Positions 20,533-28,836 of a stretch of DNA of 64,000 bases are shown here, one piece after another (the stretch's first letter is position 1; the number at the start of each line of letters is the position of its first letter). The position numbers and the translations under genes were made by a program. This stretch comes from Pseudovibrio sp. Ad37. GTDB lineage: Bacteria; Pseudomonadota; Alphaproteobacteria; Rhizobiales; Stappiaceae. The notes below the pieces were generated by a model that saw nothing but the letters and a program-made list of their open reading frames with translations, did not search any database and was not told where the DNA came from. Location of the stretch: assembly GCF_001623075.1 (NCBI RefSeq), contig NZ_LMCF01000016.1, forward strand, positions 1-64,000. The letters are read 5' to 3'.

Positions 20533-21576
20533 CTAAAAGCCAGGGCCATCCTGTCTTTCTTCCATGATATCTGCCAGTTTGTCGAGTACATCTCCGTTGC
20601 CGGAAAGCAGGCCATCCGCAATGCGGTTGAGCTGAAGCACCTCACCCGGACGCACGCTGTAAATGTCGCTGCCAAAGTGTGGAAGGTCAGCGTTGAGGCG
20701 AATGTACTCAATCCCTGGCATGTCTTTAAACAGCACATCAGCATACTGACCAGTGGAGGCCGTTTGCCCATGCATGTAACTGGAAAGCAGAGGCGTGCCT
20801 TCTTCAGGAGAAAGCCAGCCACTCGTACCCCAGTTCACTGCCTGGTTAAAGCTATGCTTCTCTTCAACCGGATTGCCCGTGCCAAGCGAGAGAATAATAA
20901 TGTCTTTGGGTGCCCAGCCATGACGGCGCGCTTCCGCATACGCGGCAAGCACCGGGTCACTCAGGAAACCGGCAGCATCAATCATGATCTCTTCATCGCC
21001 AGTTGTCAGGTTCTCAACACGAGCTGGTTCAAACCATGATGGGGAAGAGGTCGTAGCCCTTACCGCCTGCCAGAAGTAATAGTCATCCCGTCCAGTTGTG
21101 TTGTTGCTCATGGAAACGACGCGGCGATTTTTCAGGTCATACGCAGTCAGCAAAATAGCCGTCATACTGCAAGAAAGTGCACTCCATCCAATATGCTGCT
21201 TGATGGCTTGCTCAACCGGACGCTCCTGAATGCCTTTATTGAACTGCCCGAAGGTATGGTAGATGCGCCGAGGCAGCCAGTGCCTGCGGTTGTTCATGTA
21301 AAGCTCGCGGGCTTCGATCTCAAAAAACTCTTGCAGTTCGCGGAGCGTCATCGCTGGCTGGCCGGATTTGTCACGGTCTGGGTTCGGTGCCGTTAGCCCA
21401 GCAGCAATCAGGCCGCCACTGGATGTTCCGCAAATCAAATCAAAGTATCGGCAAAGGGGAGCGGATTTTCCGCGCTCATACAATTTGGTCTCAAGGCCGC
21501 GCAGCAGACGAATTGGAATAAGGCCGCGCGCACCGCCACCGTCAATGGAAAGAATAATGCGTTTTCTTTTTTTCAT
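20533..21576 (-). CDS. Patatin-like phospholipase
   Basis: 347 residues, one patatin domain. The oxyanion motif DGGGARG is at 12-18, the nucleophile elbow G-T-S-S-G (Ser52), and the catalytic Asp is probably in I-D-A-A-G, where the usual form is D-G-G/A, a mild departure. It hydrolyses acyl esters of phospholipids or other lipids. It has no signal peptide, so it acts in the cytoplasm or is exported by another route. ATG 21576 gives the standard patatin N-terminus. The 35 upstream in-frame codons do not look like protein. Confidence 0.85.
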   Translation of the reverse strand: MKKRKRIILSIDGGGARGLIPIRLLRGLETKLYERGKSAPLCRYFDLICGTSSGGLIAAGLTAPNPDRDKSGQPAMTLRELQEFFEIEARELYMNNRRHWLPRRIYHTFGQFNKGIQERPVEQAIKQHIGWSALSCSMTAILLTAYDLKNRRVVSMSNNTTGRDDYYFWQAVRATTSSPSWFEPARVENLTTGDEEIMIDAAGFLSDPVLAAYAEARRHGWAPKDIIILSLGTGNPVEEKHSFNQAVNWGTSGWLSPEEGTPLLSSYMHGQTASTGQYADVLFKDMPGIEYIRLNADLPHFGSDIYSVRPGEVLQLNRIADGLLSGNGDVLDKLADIMEERQDGPGF

Positions 21577-21708
21577 AGACAAACCCGATACAGTGATCTT
21601 GTGTTTTAATTTGCTCTTATACGTATCGAGTTTGTCCAAAAATGAGGTGAAGAGATGGCACCTGTACCCGCAGAAATACAAGCACTTGCAATTGCAGTGA
21701 ATTAAGGG

Positions 21709-22299
21709 TTAAGCCGCTTCGCTCACAAGGGTGAGGGAGGCTGCAACCTTCGCAATTCTGCCACCAAGTGCTTTAGCTGTGTCCTTATCGGCTGTTGGCG
21801 GAACAACCTCCGGCCCTTCATCTGCATTGGCCTGTGCCATAACACCCAGCGTGCTGCCCAAACGGTTGAGGTCTTCCTCAGAGCCTTTGCTGCTGTTGTT
21901 GCCGGGCATAAGATCCAGCCCAACCCAAATCATGCCATGCTGCGCAGCAAACACACTCAGCTGTGTCAGTGTGCCAAGTTTATCGCCGCTGCGAGAAGCG
22001 GAAACCGTAAACGCTCCAGCGACTTTGTTCACCCAACCGCGCTCCATCCAAACTTTGGAACTGGCATCCATAAAGGTTTTGAACGGTGCACTCGCACTGC
22101 CCATATATGTCGGCGAACCAAAGATAAGGGCATCAGCCGCGGCCAGCTTGTCCCAGTTCACATCATCCAATGTGGCAACAGACATCAGTTCAGCATCCGC
22201 ACCCACATCCAAGGCACCCTGAAGCACGGCTTCCGCCAGCACCTGAGTGTGGCCATACCCACTATGATAAACGACGATGACCTTGCTCTGCACGCTCAT
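21709..22299 (-). CDS. WrbA-like flavodoxin / NAD(P)H:quinone oxidoreductase
   Basis: 196 residues with the flavodoxin fold. FMN-phosphate loop SGYGHTQ (about 13-19), the WrbA-type GSPTYMGSASAPFK (about 62-75) and the later segment QHGMIWVGLDLMPGNN. WrbA proteins reduce quinones by two electrons and limit redox cycling. The start at 22299 follows AAGGAAG by six bases. A LysR gene diverges 90 bases upstream and probably regulates it. A frameshifted paralogue lies at 25589-26216. Confidence 0.85.
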   Translation of the reverse strand: MSVQSKVIVVYHSGYGHTQVLAEAVLQGALDVGADAELMSVATLDDVNWDKLAAADALIFGSPTYMGSASAPFKTFMDASSKVWMERGWVNKVAGAFTVSASRSGDKLGTLTQLSVFAAQHGMIWVGLDLMPGNNSSKGSEEDLNRLGSTLGVMAQANADEGPEVVPPTADKDTAKALGGRIAKVAASLTLVSEAA

Positions 22300-22389
22300 T
22301 GCAACTTCCTTTTCCTGCACTGTGAGATCGACAGCCCCTGTCTATTCGGCTAAGTATCATTCGTCTAATGCATGTAAGGTATAATCATT

Positions 22390-23322
22390 ATGCGTCAGGT
22401 GAATTTACGCAGTGTAGACCTGAACCTCCTCGTCGTTTTGGAGAAGCTGCTGGAAACGCGGCATGTATCTGTTGCTGCCACACAATTGCACATGAGCCAG
22501 CCTGCAGTGAGCCGTGCCTTGCAGCGTCTCCGCGATGCCCTGCAAGATCCCTTGTTGGTGCGCATTGCCGGAGATTATGAGTTGACGGAAAGAGCTATAG
22601 AGATCCAAAGGCTGCTCCCGTCCGCTCTGGCAACTATCAAGGATGTGATCGCTAAACCGGAGTTTGACCCCACAACTGCAGAAGAAACCATTCGTTTCTC
22701 TGGGCCGGAGTTGGAGTTGAATCTGTATGGCCCTCCACTTCTACGACGGATGAAGCGTGAAGCACCTGGCATGAAATTGGAGATGAAGAGCGACATCCGC
22801 AATCAGTTCGAACCGCTGGAAAATGGAAAAGCCCACTTCGTCTTGTCAGGCCAAACCCCAACCACAGCAACAAGCCAGCTTCACTGCTTTTCGCTGGGCC
22901 GCTTCAGCTACGTGTGTTTGATGAGCAGGAACCATCCACTTGCACGCAAGCCCGTCTCATTGGAGGATTACCTCAGTCAGGACCATATCTCGGTCATGAT
23001 CACCGGGGCGGGGCACAGCATAATTGATGAGAAACTGGCAGTGCTGGGCCACAAAAGAAACGTCGCTGTAAAAATCGGCAGTTTCTTCGCCGCCATGCAT
23101 TTCTGTGGCCAATCCGACATGCTCTTTTTGGTGCCCTCCATTTTTGACACCCAAATCTACAACGGCCACAACACCGTTCCCTCTCCAGTGCCCGACTTCC
23201 TCAAGGAACACCACCAGGAATTCTTCCTCTACTGGCACGAACGCTACCACCACGACCCCATGATCAAATGGACCCGCAATCTGATGAAAGAGACCACAAA
23301 GCAATATAGGTCAGGTGAGTGA
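22390..23322 (+). CDS. LysR-family transcriptional regulator (NodD/NahR-like subgroup)
   Basis: 310 residues. The opening VNLRSVDLNLLVVLEKLLETR is typical of the NodD/NahR/LeuO branch, with the helix-turn-helix VSVAATQLHMSQPAVSRALQRLR (residues 28-50) and an effector-binding domain to about 300. Regulators of this branch often answer aromatic compounds. It diverges from the WrbA-like gene, so quinone or phenolic response is a plausible inference. Phenol formed by Tpl could be such a ligand, but no direct link is visible. Confidence 0.88.
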   Translation: MRQVNLRSVDLNLLVVLEKLLETRHVSVAATQLHMSQPAVSRALQRLRDALQDPLLVRIAGDYELTERAIEIQRLLPSALATIKDVIAKPEFDPTTAEETIRFSGPELELNLYGPPLLRRMKREAPGMKLEMKSDIRNQFEPLENGKAHFVLSGQTPTTATSQLHCFSLGRFSYVCLMSRNHPLARKPVSLEDYLSQDHISVMITGAGHSIIDEKLAVLGHKRNVAVKIGSFFAAMHFCGQSDMLFLVPSIFDTQIYNGHNTVPSPVPDFLKEHHQEFFLYWHERYHHDPMIKWTRNLMKETTKQYRSGE

Positions 23323-23388
23323 GGTAAGGTGCCTTGCTGCAACTTTAGCGGCCTGATGAAACATACGAAAAGTGGACAGGCGCTCATA

Positions 23389-23418
23389 TTGACACGGAAC
23401 AACAGGCCACTCTATCGT
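23389..23418 (+). promoter_or_regulatory. Putative sigma-70 promoter of the SDR operon
   Basis: TTGACA (23389-23394) lies 18 bases from TATCGT (23413-23418), about 78 bases before the GTG start. Consensus -35 but weak -10. Confidence 0.4.
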
Positions 23419-23495
23419 TACGAAAATTCCAATAGGCTGCCTGCCTCGATAGATAAGCTGTCAGCGACCTAGCAAATCTGAGAAAGCATCATTTC

Positions 23496-24188
23496 GTGAA
23501 GAAGAATATTCTGATTGTTGGTGGTACGTCTGGCGTGGGCCTTGAGCTTGCAAGGCACTACTTAGAAGAAGGCCATAATGTTGGGCTGACCGGACGTCAA
23601 AATCCTGAACTTGAAGGGACCACCTTTCATAGCCTCTCGATAACGGATGATCCCGTTCAGTTAGCGCAAAATATTGATCGGGTATTGGATGGCTTCAAGA
23701 ATGTTCACACGCTTATCTATGCCGCAGGTTTTCTTCAGCGCGGGCATATTGATGAGCTTGCTGATGCTGAACTCGGGACTATGGTCAATGTCGGCCTGCT
23801 GGCACCTATGATGCTGATACAACGCCTGAAAAGGAGATCAGATCATCCTCTCAAGATTATGCTGATTACCTCAAGTTCGCAATATACGCCTCGTGAGTTG
23901 GAGCCTGCATACTGTGCGACCAAATCTGCACTGGGAATGTTGGGCGCATCGCTCGTGCGCGACAAAGATCTTGGTAAGGTTCTGGTCGTAGCTCCTTCAG
24001 GTATCCAAACTGCATTCTGGGACAATACCGATGAAGATACAGACACGATGCTGTGTCCTTCTTGGGTATCACAACAGATTGTCGAACTCTCCAGTGGCAG
24101 CTTCAAATATAAGTTCGCAAAGATACTGCGAGATCCGGCGCGTGTGGAGATCGTTGAAACTCTGGATAACAATCTGGCGACAATCTAG
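23496..24188 (+). CDS. Short-chain dehydrogenase/reductase
   Basis: 230 residues, classical SDR fold. Nucleotide-binding G-G-T-S-G-V-G at 9-15, A-A-G in the usual NNAG position (about 77-79), a serine cluster TSSSQ (about 126-130) and the catalytic Y-C-A-T-K (about 140-144). The start is GTG with only a weak GAGAAAG site. The substrate is unknown. The next gene begins 34 bases later and is an unusual NDP-kinase-like protein, so the two are likely one operon acting on a nucleotide-linked or nucleoside-type molecule. That link is an inference. Confidence 0.85.
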   Translation: MKKNILIVGGTSGVGLELARHYLEEGHNVGLTGRQNPELEGTTFHSLSITDDPVQLAQNIDRVLDGFKNVHTLIYAAGFLQRGHIDELADAELGTMVNVGLLAPMMLIQRLKRRSDHPLKIMLITSSSQYTPRELEPAYCATKSALGMLGASLVRDKDLGKVLVVAPSGIQTAFWDNTDEDTDTMLCPSWVSQQIVELSSGSFKYKFAKILRDPARVEIVETLDNNLATI

Positions 24189-24222
24189 GCGGTTAGGCAA
24201 CTTGCTAGTGGGAGGAGCCTTG

Positions 24223-25098
24223 ATGGAACACAACATAATCCTCGTTAAGCCAGACTCGTCTAATCAAGAGAGGTTTGTAGAGGCCATCAGTGCTGATCTT
24301 TTGGAGGGCGGATACGAGATTGTTGCAATTAAATATAAGCAGCTGAGCTCTGAGGAATTTGAAGGCAACTTTATCTGTAAGAATCGCCAGCATTTAGCGT
24401 ACATGATCAGTGGCTCAATCGCAGCAATACTTTACCGCGGGCATTCTGCTGTTGGCTTCGGAAGGAACTATAAGTTCCATTTCAGAAAGCAGCACTCAAC
24501 GGATAAGCTCAAAAACATCCTCCATTCGACAGAACCGGGCAATGAATTTGCCGTGCAGTTCGAATTGTTCTTTGCAAACCTAAATATCACCGAGCATCAT
24601 CAGTTTGCTGATCAGGGCGTCTATTTTAGTAGTTTGAACGAGATACAGTCGGGTGAGCTATCGAGACTTGCCAGCTTCAATCTGATTGCGGTTAGTAACG
24701 AAGAGGCGAGTTCGCAGCAGTTCAGGGAAACATGCAGCCTGAGAAATTGCAGGTATGTTGGATACCGCGAACGCATTTATACCAGCACAGAACTGTTGCG
24801 GTATCGAAGGAAAGCAGATTCAAGCGCTAAAGATATGCCTGAAGTGAGGGTCTTGCATTTGCATGACTTACAGGAATATTCGCAACATATCAGACACATG
24901 AAAGAGACGCATAAAATACACGGAGTGGTGTGCTACAAGCCGAAACTCACACTTCTGGAAACGGAAATGCTGCGTACAGCGATACTAGAAAATAATCTCT
25001 GTTGTGTTGGTGGCAGCTTCGGTGAGCAGCCGCCCGGTTCGATCAGAGCATCGCAGGAGTTAGCCGATATGTTTGAAGCCCACTTTGAGCATAACTAG
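24223..25098 (+). CDS. NDP-kinase-like domain protein with uncharacterised C-terminus
   Basis: 291 residues. Residues 3-117 align with nucleoside diphosphate kinase: N-I-I-L-V-K-P-D (Lys9) at the first strand, E-G-G-Y-E-I-V-A-I-K, M-I-S-G-S-I-A-A-I-L-Y-R-G, and N-I-L-H-S-T-E-P, whose His101 falls on the phosphorylated histidine of the NxxH motif, followed by a V-Q-F-E-L-F-F helix. The segment normally holding the loop with GTIRGDF and nucleotide-contact arginine is missing or very short. Residues 120-291 match nothing I know. GGAGGAG precedes ATG 24223. The frame runs upstream, but only as overlap with the SDR gene. Catalysis is doubtful but not excluded. Confidence 0.6.
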   Translation: MEHNIILVKPDSSNQERFVEAISADLLEGGYEIVAIKYKQLSSEEFEGNFICKNRQHLAYMISGSIAAILYRGHSAVGFGRNYKFHFRKQHSTDKLKNILHSTEPGNEFAVQFELFFANLNITEHHQFADQGVYFSSLNEIQSGELSRLASFNLIAVSNEEASSQQFRETCSLRNCRYVGYRERIYTSTELLRYRRKADSSAKDMPEVRVLHLHDLQEYSQHIRHMKETHKIHGVVCYKPKLTLLETEMLRTAILENNLCCVGGSFGEQPPGSIRASQELADMFEAHFEHN

Positions 25099-25119
25099 AA
25101 AATCGGTCTCTCTGCCCAC

Positions 25120-25440
25120 CTACCCATTCGAGACAAACTTCAACCCTACGATTGCGGCAATGAGCATGGCTATGAAGAAGAGGCGGAGGAAGGTGACTGG
25201 TTCTCCAAAGAGGAAGATGCCAAGGATGGCAATGCCGGAGGCGCCGATCCCCGTCCACACGGCATAGGCTGTGCCAAGCGGTATGGACACCATGGCTTTG
25301 GTCAGGAAGTAAAGTGACAGCAAGGCCGTGATGATGAAGGCGATTGTATAGAAAGGCCTGGTAAAGCCGTCAGACAGCTTGAGGCAGACGGCAAAGGTCA
25401 TTTCAAACAGGCCAGCGATGATGAGCTAGATCCATGCCAT
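25120..25440 (-). pseudogene. SMR-family efflux protein gene with TAG at codon 5
   Basis: The frame from ATG 25440 has a good Shine-Dalgarno (GGAGG, eight bases upstream) and would encode a 106-residue four-helix small multidrug resistance protein of the SugE/Gdx or EmrE type: MAWI, then TAG (25428-25426), then LIIAGLFE with the essential membrane Glu, and IPLGTAYAVWTGIGA further on. The stop replaces the Tyr usual at this place. Restart at ATG 25401 would lose the first helix and the Glu, so the product would be inactive. The rest of the gene is intact, suggesting recent loss, suppression or a sequence error. Confidence 0.85.
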
Positions 25441-25588
25441 TCAGTTGCCTCCAACGCAACGTCTACAGTGTAACCTCTGGTCACCACCAACGGTGCACCA
25501 ATGAGAACACGCGATGAAACAAAAGCTTGATGCCGTTTGAGCGTTCCACTCCAAATTAGGTCACCTACAAGAAACGCGGTTTAAGCCC

Positions 25589-26216
25589 TCAGTGTAAAGG
25601 GCTCTTTCTTTGGGATGGATGATTTTCTCCACCTTCCACCCAGCGGTGCGTCGCCTTTGCAATGCGAGCGCCATAGGCAAAGGCCGTGTCTCTGTCTGAT
25701 TGAGGAGGAGCCACTTCTGGCCCTTCATCCATGTTGGCCTGTGCTGCTGCGCCATAATAGACGCCAAGGCGATTGAGATCTTCGTCGCTGCCAAAGCTGT
25801 AATTATTGCCCGGCGGCATGCCAAGGCTTACCCAGATCATGCCATGCCATGCCATGCTGGGCTGCAAAGGCTGCCATTTGAAGGAAGACGTTGTGCCGGT
25901 CGCCGCTCATGGAACCTGATACGCTGAAACCACCGGCGATCTTGTTGATCCAGCCTTGTTTGTACCAAACGGTTGCAGAGGCATCCATGAAGAATTTGAA
26001 GGGGGCAGCAACACCGCCCATGTAGGTCGGGCTTCCAAAAACGATGGCATCAGCAGCTTCCAGAGCGTCCCAGTCCGTATCCTCATAATCGCTGACAGGC
26101 ACATAAGTGACCGTGGCACCGTTTTCACTGGCACCGCGGGCGACTGCATGTGCCAGTGCCTCGGTATGTCCGTTGGCAGAAAAAAAGGCGATTGCTACCA
26201 GAATGTCTTTTGACAT
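25589..26216 (-). pseudogene. WrbA-like flavodoxin gene frameshifted by a 5-base repeat
   Basis: The paralogue of the gene at 21709-22299. The first frame (from ATG 26216) gives a flavodoxin N-terminus, including GSPTYMGGVAAPFK, up to AAFAAQHGM, then leaves frame and stops at 25803. The second frame carries the rest: GMIWVSLGMPPGNN, SDEDLNRLG and on to 25589. At the junction four tandem CATGC units (plus strand 25838-25857) stand where the intact paralogue has two, a 10-base insertion. Removing two units, or adding one, restores the frame. Function would be FMN-dependent quinone reduction. Confidence 0.85.
25838..25857. repeat. Pentanucleotide tandem repeat CATGC x4
   Basis: Four direct copies inside the flavodoxin gene at the exact point where its frame breaks. 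The intact paralogue (near 21930) has two copies. Candidate slipped-strand mutation site. Confidence 0.8.
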
Positions 26217-26345
26217 GGACCGTTACTCTTCAAGCCTGTCAGAATTCCGGTCTATTTGGGAGCAAACGCCTTTCAGCTACTCTAAGATAGCTCGGGTAGA
26301 TTTAGATGTGCTCGATTAAAATTCTTCACGCACATACCTGTTTAC

Positions 26346-26855
26346 CTAGGATTCCTTATAGGCTCCGCTGGAATAATGCAGCTCATAGGAGTGGCTGTAG
26401 ATTTCCAGAATGTTGCCGAATGGATCTTCCATGTAGATCATGCGGTACGGCTTTTCGCCAGGATAATAATAGCGCGGCTCCTTCATGCGGCGTTTACCGC
26501 CAGCAGCCTCAATCTTGGCGGCCAGACCTTCCACATCCGGGTCCTGAACACAGTAATGGAAGATACCGGTCTTCCAATATTCGAAGTTATTTTCCGGGGT
26601 CTCGTTCTGCGCAAACTCAAAAAGCTCCACACCAATGCCATCACTGGTGGAAAGATGAGCAATCTTGAAGCTCTTCCAGCCTTTACCAAACACGTCAGTA
26701 CACATTTCACCAATCGGACTATCATCTTCAACAATCTCGCTTGGTTTCATGATGATGTACCAGCCCATCACATCACGATAGAACTTCACTGCGGCTTCAA
26801 CATCCGGAACGGAAAGACCGATGTGAGAGAAACGTCTTGGATAAGGTGCGGACAT
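26346..26855 (-). CDS. VOC superfamily protein (glyoxalase/dioxygenase)
   Basis: 169 residues, one VOC domain of extradiol-dioxygenase type: RFSHIGLSVPDVEAAVKFY at the start gives the first metal His, G-I-F-H-Y-C-V-Q-D-P-D the second His, and D-P-F-G-N-I-L-E-I-Y-S-H the Glu. The spacing suits a metal enzyme. The substrate is unknown; lactoylglutathione is only one possibility. GAGG precedes ATG 26855. The gene diverges from a LysR regulator, the third enzyme/LysR pair in this window. Confidence 0.8.
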   Translation of the reverse strand: MSAPYPRRFSHIGLSVPDVEAAVKFYRDVMGWYIIMKPSEIVEDDSPIGEMCTDVFGKGWKSFKIAHLSTSDGIGVELFEFAQNETPENNFEYWKTGIFHYCVQDPDVEGLAAKIEAAGGKRRMKEPRYYYPGEKPYRMIYMEDPFGNILEIYSHSYELHYSSGAYKES

Positions 26856-26985
26856 AACAGACCTCGCTACGCTAAACATTACAGGCGGAATGCCTTGGAT
26901 ACGTTGGATGTAGCAACTCTGTGAGAAAACCAAAAATTGTCATTTATTAGTTTTATGATAATTTAATGTTATGTATGCTTGGGCC

Positions 26986-27882
26986 ATGTTGAATTCTCAG
27001 TGGCTTAAGACCTTCGTTAAACTAACTGAAACTGGTCATTTCACCCAGACAGCCAATCAACTTGGTATGACACAGCCGGGTGTAAGCCAGCACCTGAAAA
27101 AGCTGGAGCAGCAAATCGGTGCGCCGCTCATCACAAAAATCGGCAAGGGCTTTGAGTTGACGCGAGAAGGGGAGCTTCTGCTGGGCTTTGCATTGAAAGC
27201 AGAGAGGCAGGAAGCAGACCTTCGCGCCGCAATACAGCAAGACGATCCCAATACTGGTGAAGTCCGTATTGCGTGTTCCGGGTCCATGGCGCTCTACCTC
27301 TATCCCAACCTTCTCAAGCACCAGAGCCTTCATCCCGGTTTACTGCTGAAAGTCGAAGTGGCTCCCAACCATCGCAGCCTCCAACTGTTGCAAAACAATG
27401 AGGTCGATCTCTGCATCGTTACTCAGCAGACTGTTCAGACCTCGCTTGTGCAACACCACATCGGCGATGAACCGCTTTGCCTTGTGGTGCCAGCCGATTT
27501 CGAGGGGAACCCATCGGTCTTCGCGGACCTGGAGTCGCTGGGCTTCATCGATCATCCGGATGGACTACACTATGCAGAGCGCCTGCTCACGCCAAATTTC
27601 CCGGAGATAAGTGCTGTTTCTGCTGACCTTAGAACAACCGGTTACATCAACCAGCTCAGTCAGATCCTTGTACCTGTCGCACAAGGACTGGGATACACGG
27701 TTTTGCCGGAAACCGCCGTTCGCAGTTTTGAGGCACAAGCGAACATCAGAATTGTGGAGCTGAAAGAACCCGTCAGTGACCCGCTCTATCTGACGGCGAA
27801 AAAACATCGCACTTTGGCAGCGCGTTATGACTGGTTCAGCAAGAAAATCTCAGAACTATGCGGTCAAATGAGCAGCAGTTAG
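26986..27882 (+). CDS. LysR-family transcriptional regulator
   Basis: 298 residues. Helix-turn-helix at about 15-37 (FTQTANQLGMTQPGVSQHLKKLE), effector domain from about 85. The start could be ATG 26971, but LysR N-termini normally begin a few residues before the first helix, as from 26986. It faces the VOC gene with a 130-base shared AT-rich region, the expected operator location. The inducer is unknown. Confidence 0.9.
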   Translation: MLNSQWLKTFVKLTETGHFTQTANQLGMTQPGVSQHLKKLEQQIGAPLITKIGKGFELTREGELLLGFALKAERQEADLRAAIQQDDPNTGEVRIACSGSMALYLYPNLLKHQSLHPGLLLKVEVAPNHRSLQLLQNNEVDLCIVTQQTVQTSLVQHHIGDEPLCLVVPADFEGNPSVFADLESLGFIDHPDGLHYAERLLTPNFPEISAVSADLRTTGYINQLSQILVPVAQGLGYTVLPETAVRSFEAQANIRIVELKEPVSDPLYLTAKKHRTLAARYDWFSKKISELCGQMSSS

Positions 27883-27916
27883 GCTACCATCACAGAAGCC
27901 TAACCACAAAATCAGA

Positions 27917-28705
27917 TTAGCGCTGGGCCAGTTCCGCCACAGCAGCAATCATGCGGTCCAGATCTTCCGGGCGAGATAGGCGGTGGTCGCCGTCTTTTAC
28001 CAGTGTCAGCACCACATCGTCATGGGCCATGCCCTCAACAATACGCAGCGCATGCTGCCATGGCACTGCATCATCCTTCTGACCTTGTAAAATGATGGTC
28101 TTGCAATTGGTGATGATCGGCGCGCCAAGCAAAAGGTTTGTCCTGCCATCCTCGATCAGATCGCGGGTGATGATGTATGGGCTGTCTTCATACTCAGAAG
28201 GGCGCTCAAAGCGACCTTTCTCCATAATCTCCTGCTTGATTTCATCGGTAAACTCATGCTTCCACATCAGCTCCTCGGTGAAATCCGGGGCAGGGGCAAT
28301 CAGGACCATGCCGGAGAGGGTGCCCTCAATGGTATCAGAGGCTTCATGCAGCGCCTTTGCCAGCAACAGTGCCATCCAGCCGCCCATGGAAGAGCCAACA
28401 ACAATGGTCGGTCCTTTACAGAACTGCCTGAACACAGCAACGGCTTCTTCCAACCAAAGAGAGATGGTGCCGTCAACAAACTCACCGCCGGATTCACCGT
28501 GACCGGAATAATCCATGCGCGTGCAGGTCAGGCCTTGCTTCTCAGTCCACTCACAAAGCACTTCGGCTTTGGTGCCAAGCATGTCGGATTTGAAACCGGA
28601 AAGCCACAGAACACCCGGCGCACCGCGTTCATCATGTCGCACTGCGATCTTCCGTGCACTGTCTCCTTTGCCAACGCTGATGAATTGCGGTAAGTCAGCA
28701 CTCAT
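27917..28705 (-). CDS. Alpha/beta hydrolase (ABHD10-like acyl hydrolase)
   Basis: 262 residues, cytoplasmic. The nucleophile is Ser106 in G-S-S-M-G-G-W, a variant elbow typical of the mitochondrial ABHD10/palmitoyl-protein thioesterase-like group common in alphaproteobacteria. MDYSGHGESGG (64-74) is the strand-4 region, G-Q-K-D-D-A-V-P-W holds the acid and G-D-H-R-L-S the histidine. It would hydrolyse acyl esters or thioesters. It diverges from the following glycosyltransferase gene. Confidence 0.85.
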   Translation of the reverse strand: MSADLPQFISVGKGDSARKIAVRHDERGAPGVLWLSGFKSDMLGTKAEVLCEWTEKQGLTCTRMDYSGHGESGGEFVDGTISLWLEEAVAVFRQFCKGPTIVVGSSMGGWMALLLAKALHEASDTIEGTLSGMVLIAPAPDFTEELMWKHEFTDEIKQEIMEKGRFERPSEYEDSPYIITRDLIEDGRTNLLLGAPIITNCKTIILQGQKDDAVPWQHALRIVEGMAHDDVVLTLVKDGDHRLSRPEDLDRMIAAVAELAQR

Positions 28706-28836
28706 TCATAACCTCCAAACACTTATCGGCTTATACTGGCCGGCAATTGTTCGGAAACCTGATTACAGTGCCTCCACAGTTGCCCGCCGGACATTTTGGC
28801 GAGCATAGTTGGATCACTCTCAAAAAACATAGAGAA

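Noticed and set aside
6896-25440. TAG recoding (for example pyrrolysine) to explain the two in-frame TAGs
   Set aside because: TAG ends several intact genes normally here and I see no pyl genes or methylamine methyltransferases. Mutation or error is simpler.
25589-25867. Separate gene for the second part of the flavodoxin
   Set aside because: It lacks a start site and continues the flavodoxin fold exactly where the first part breaks at the CATGC repeat, so both are one gene.
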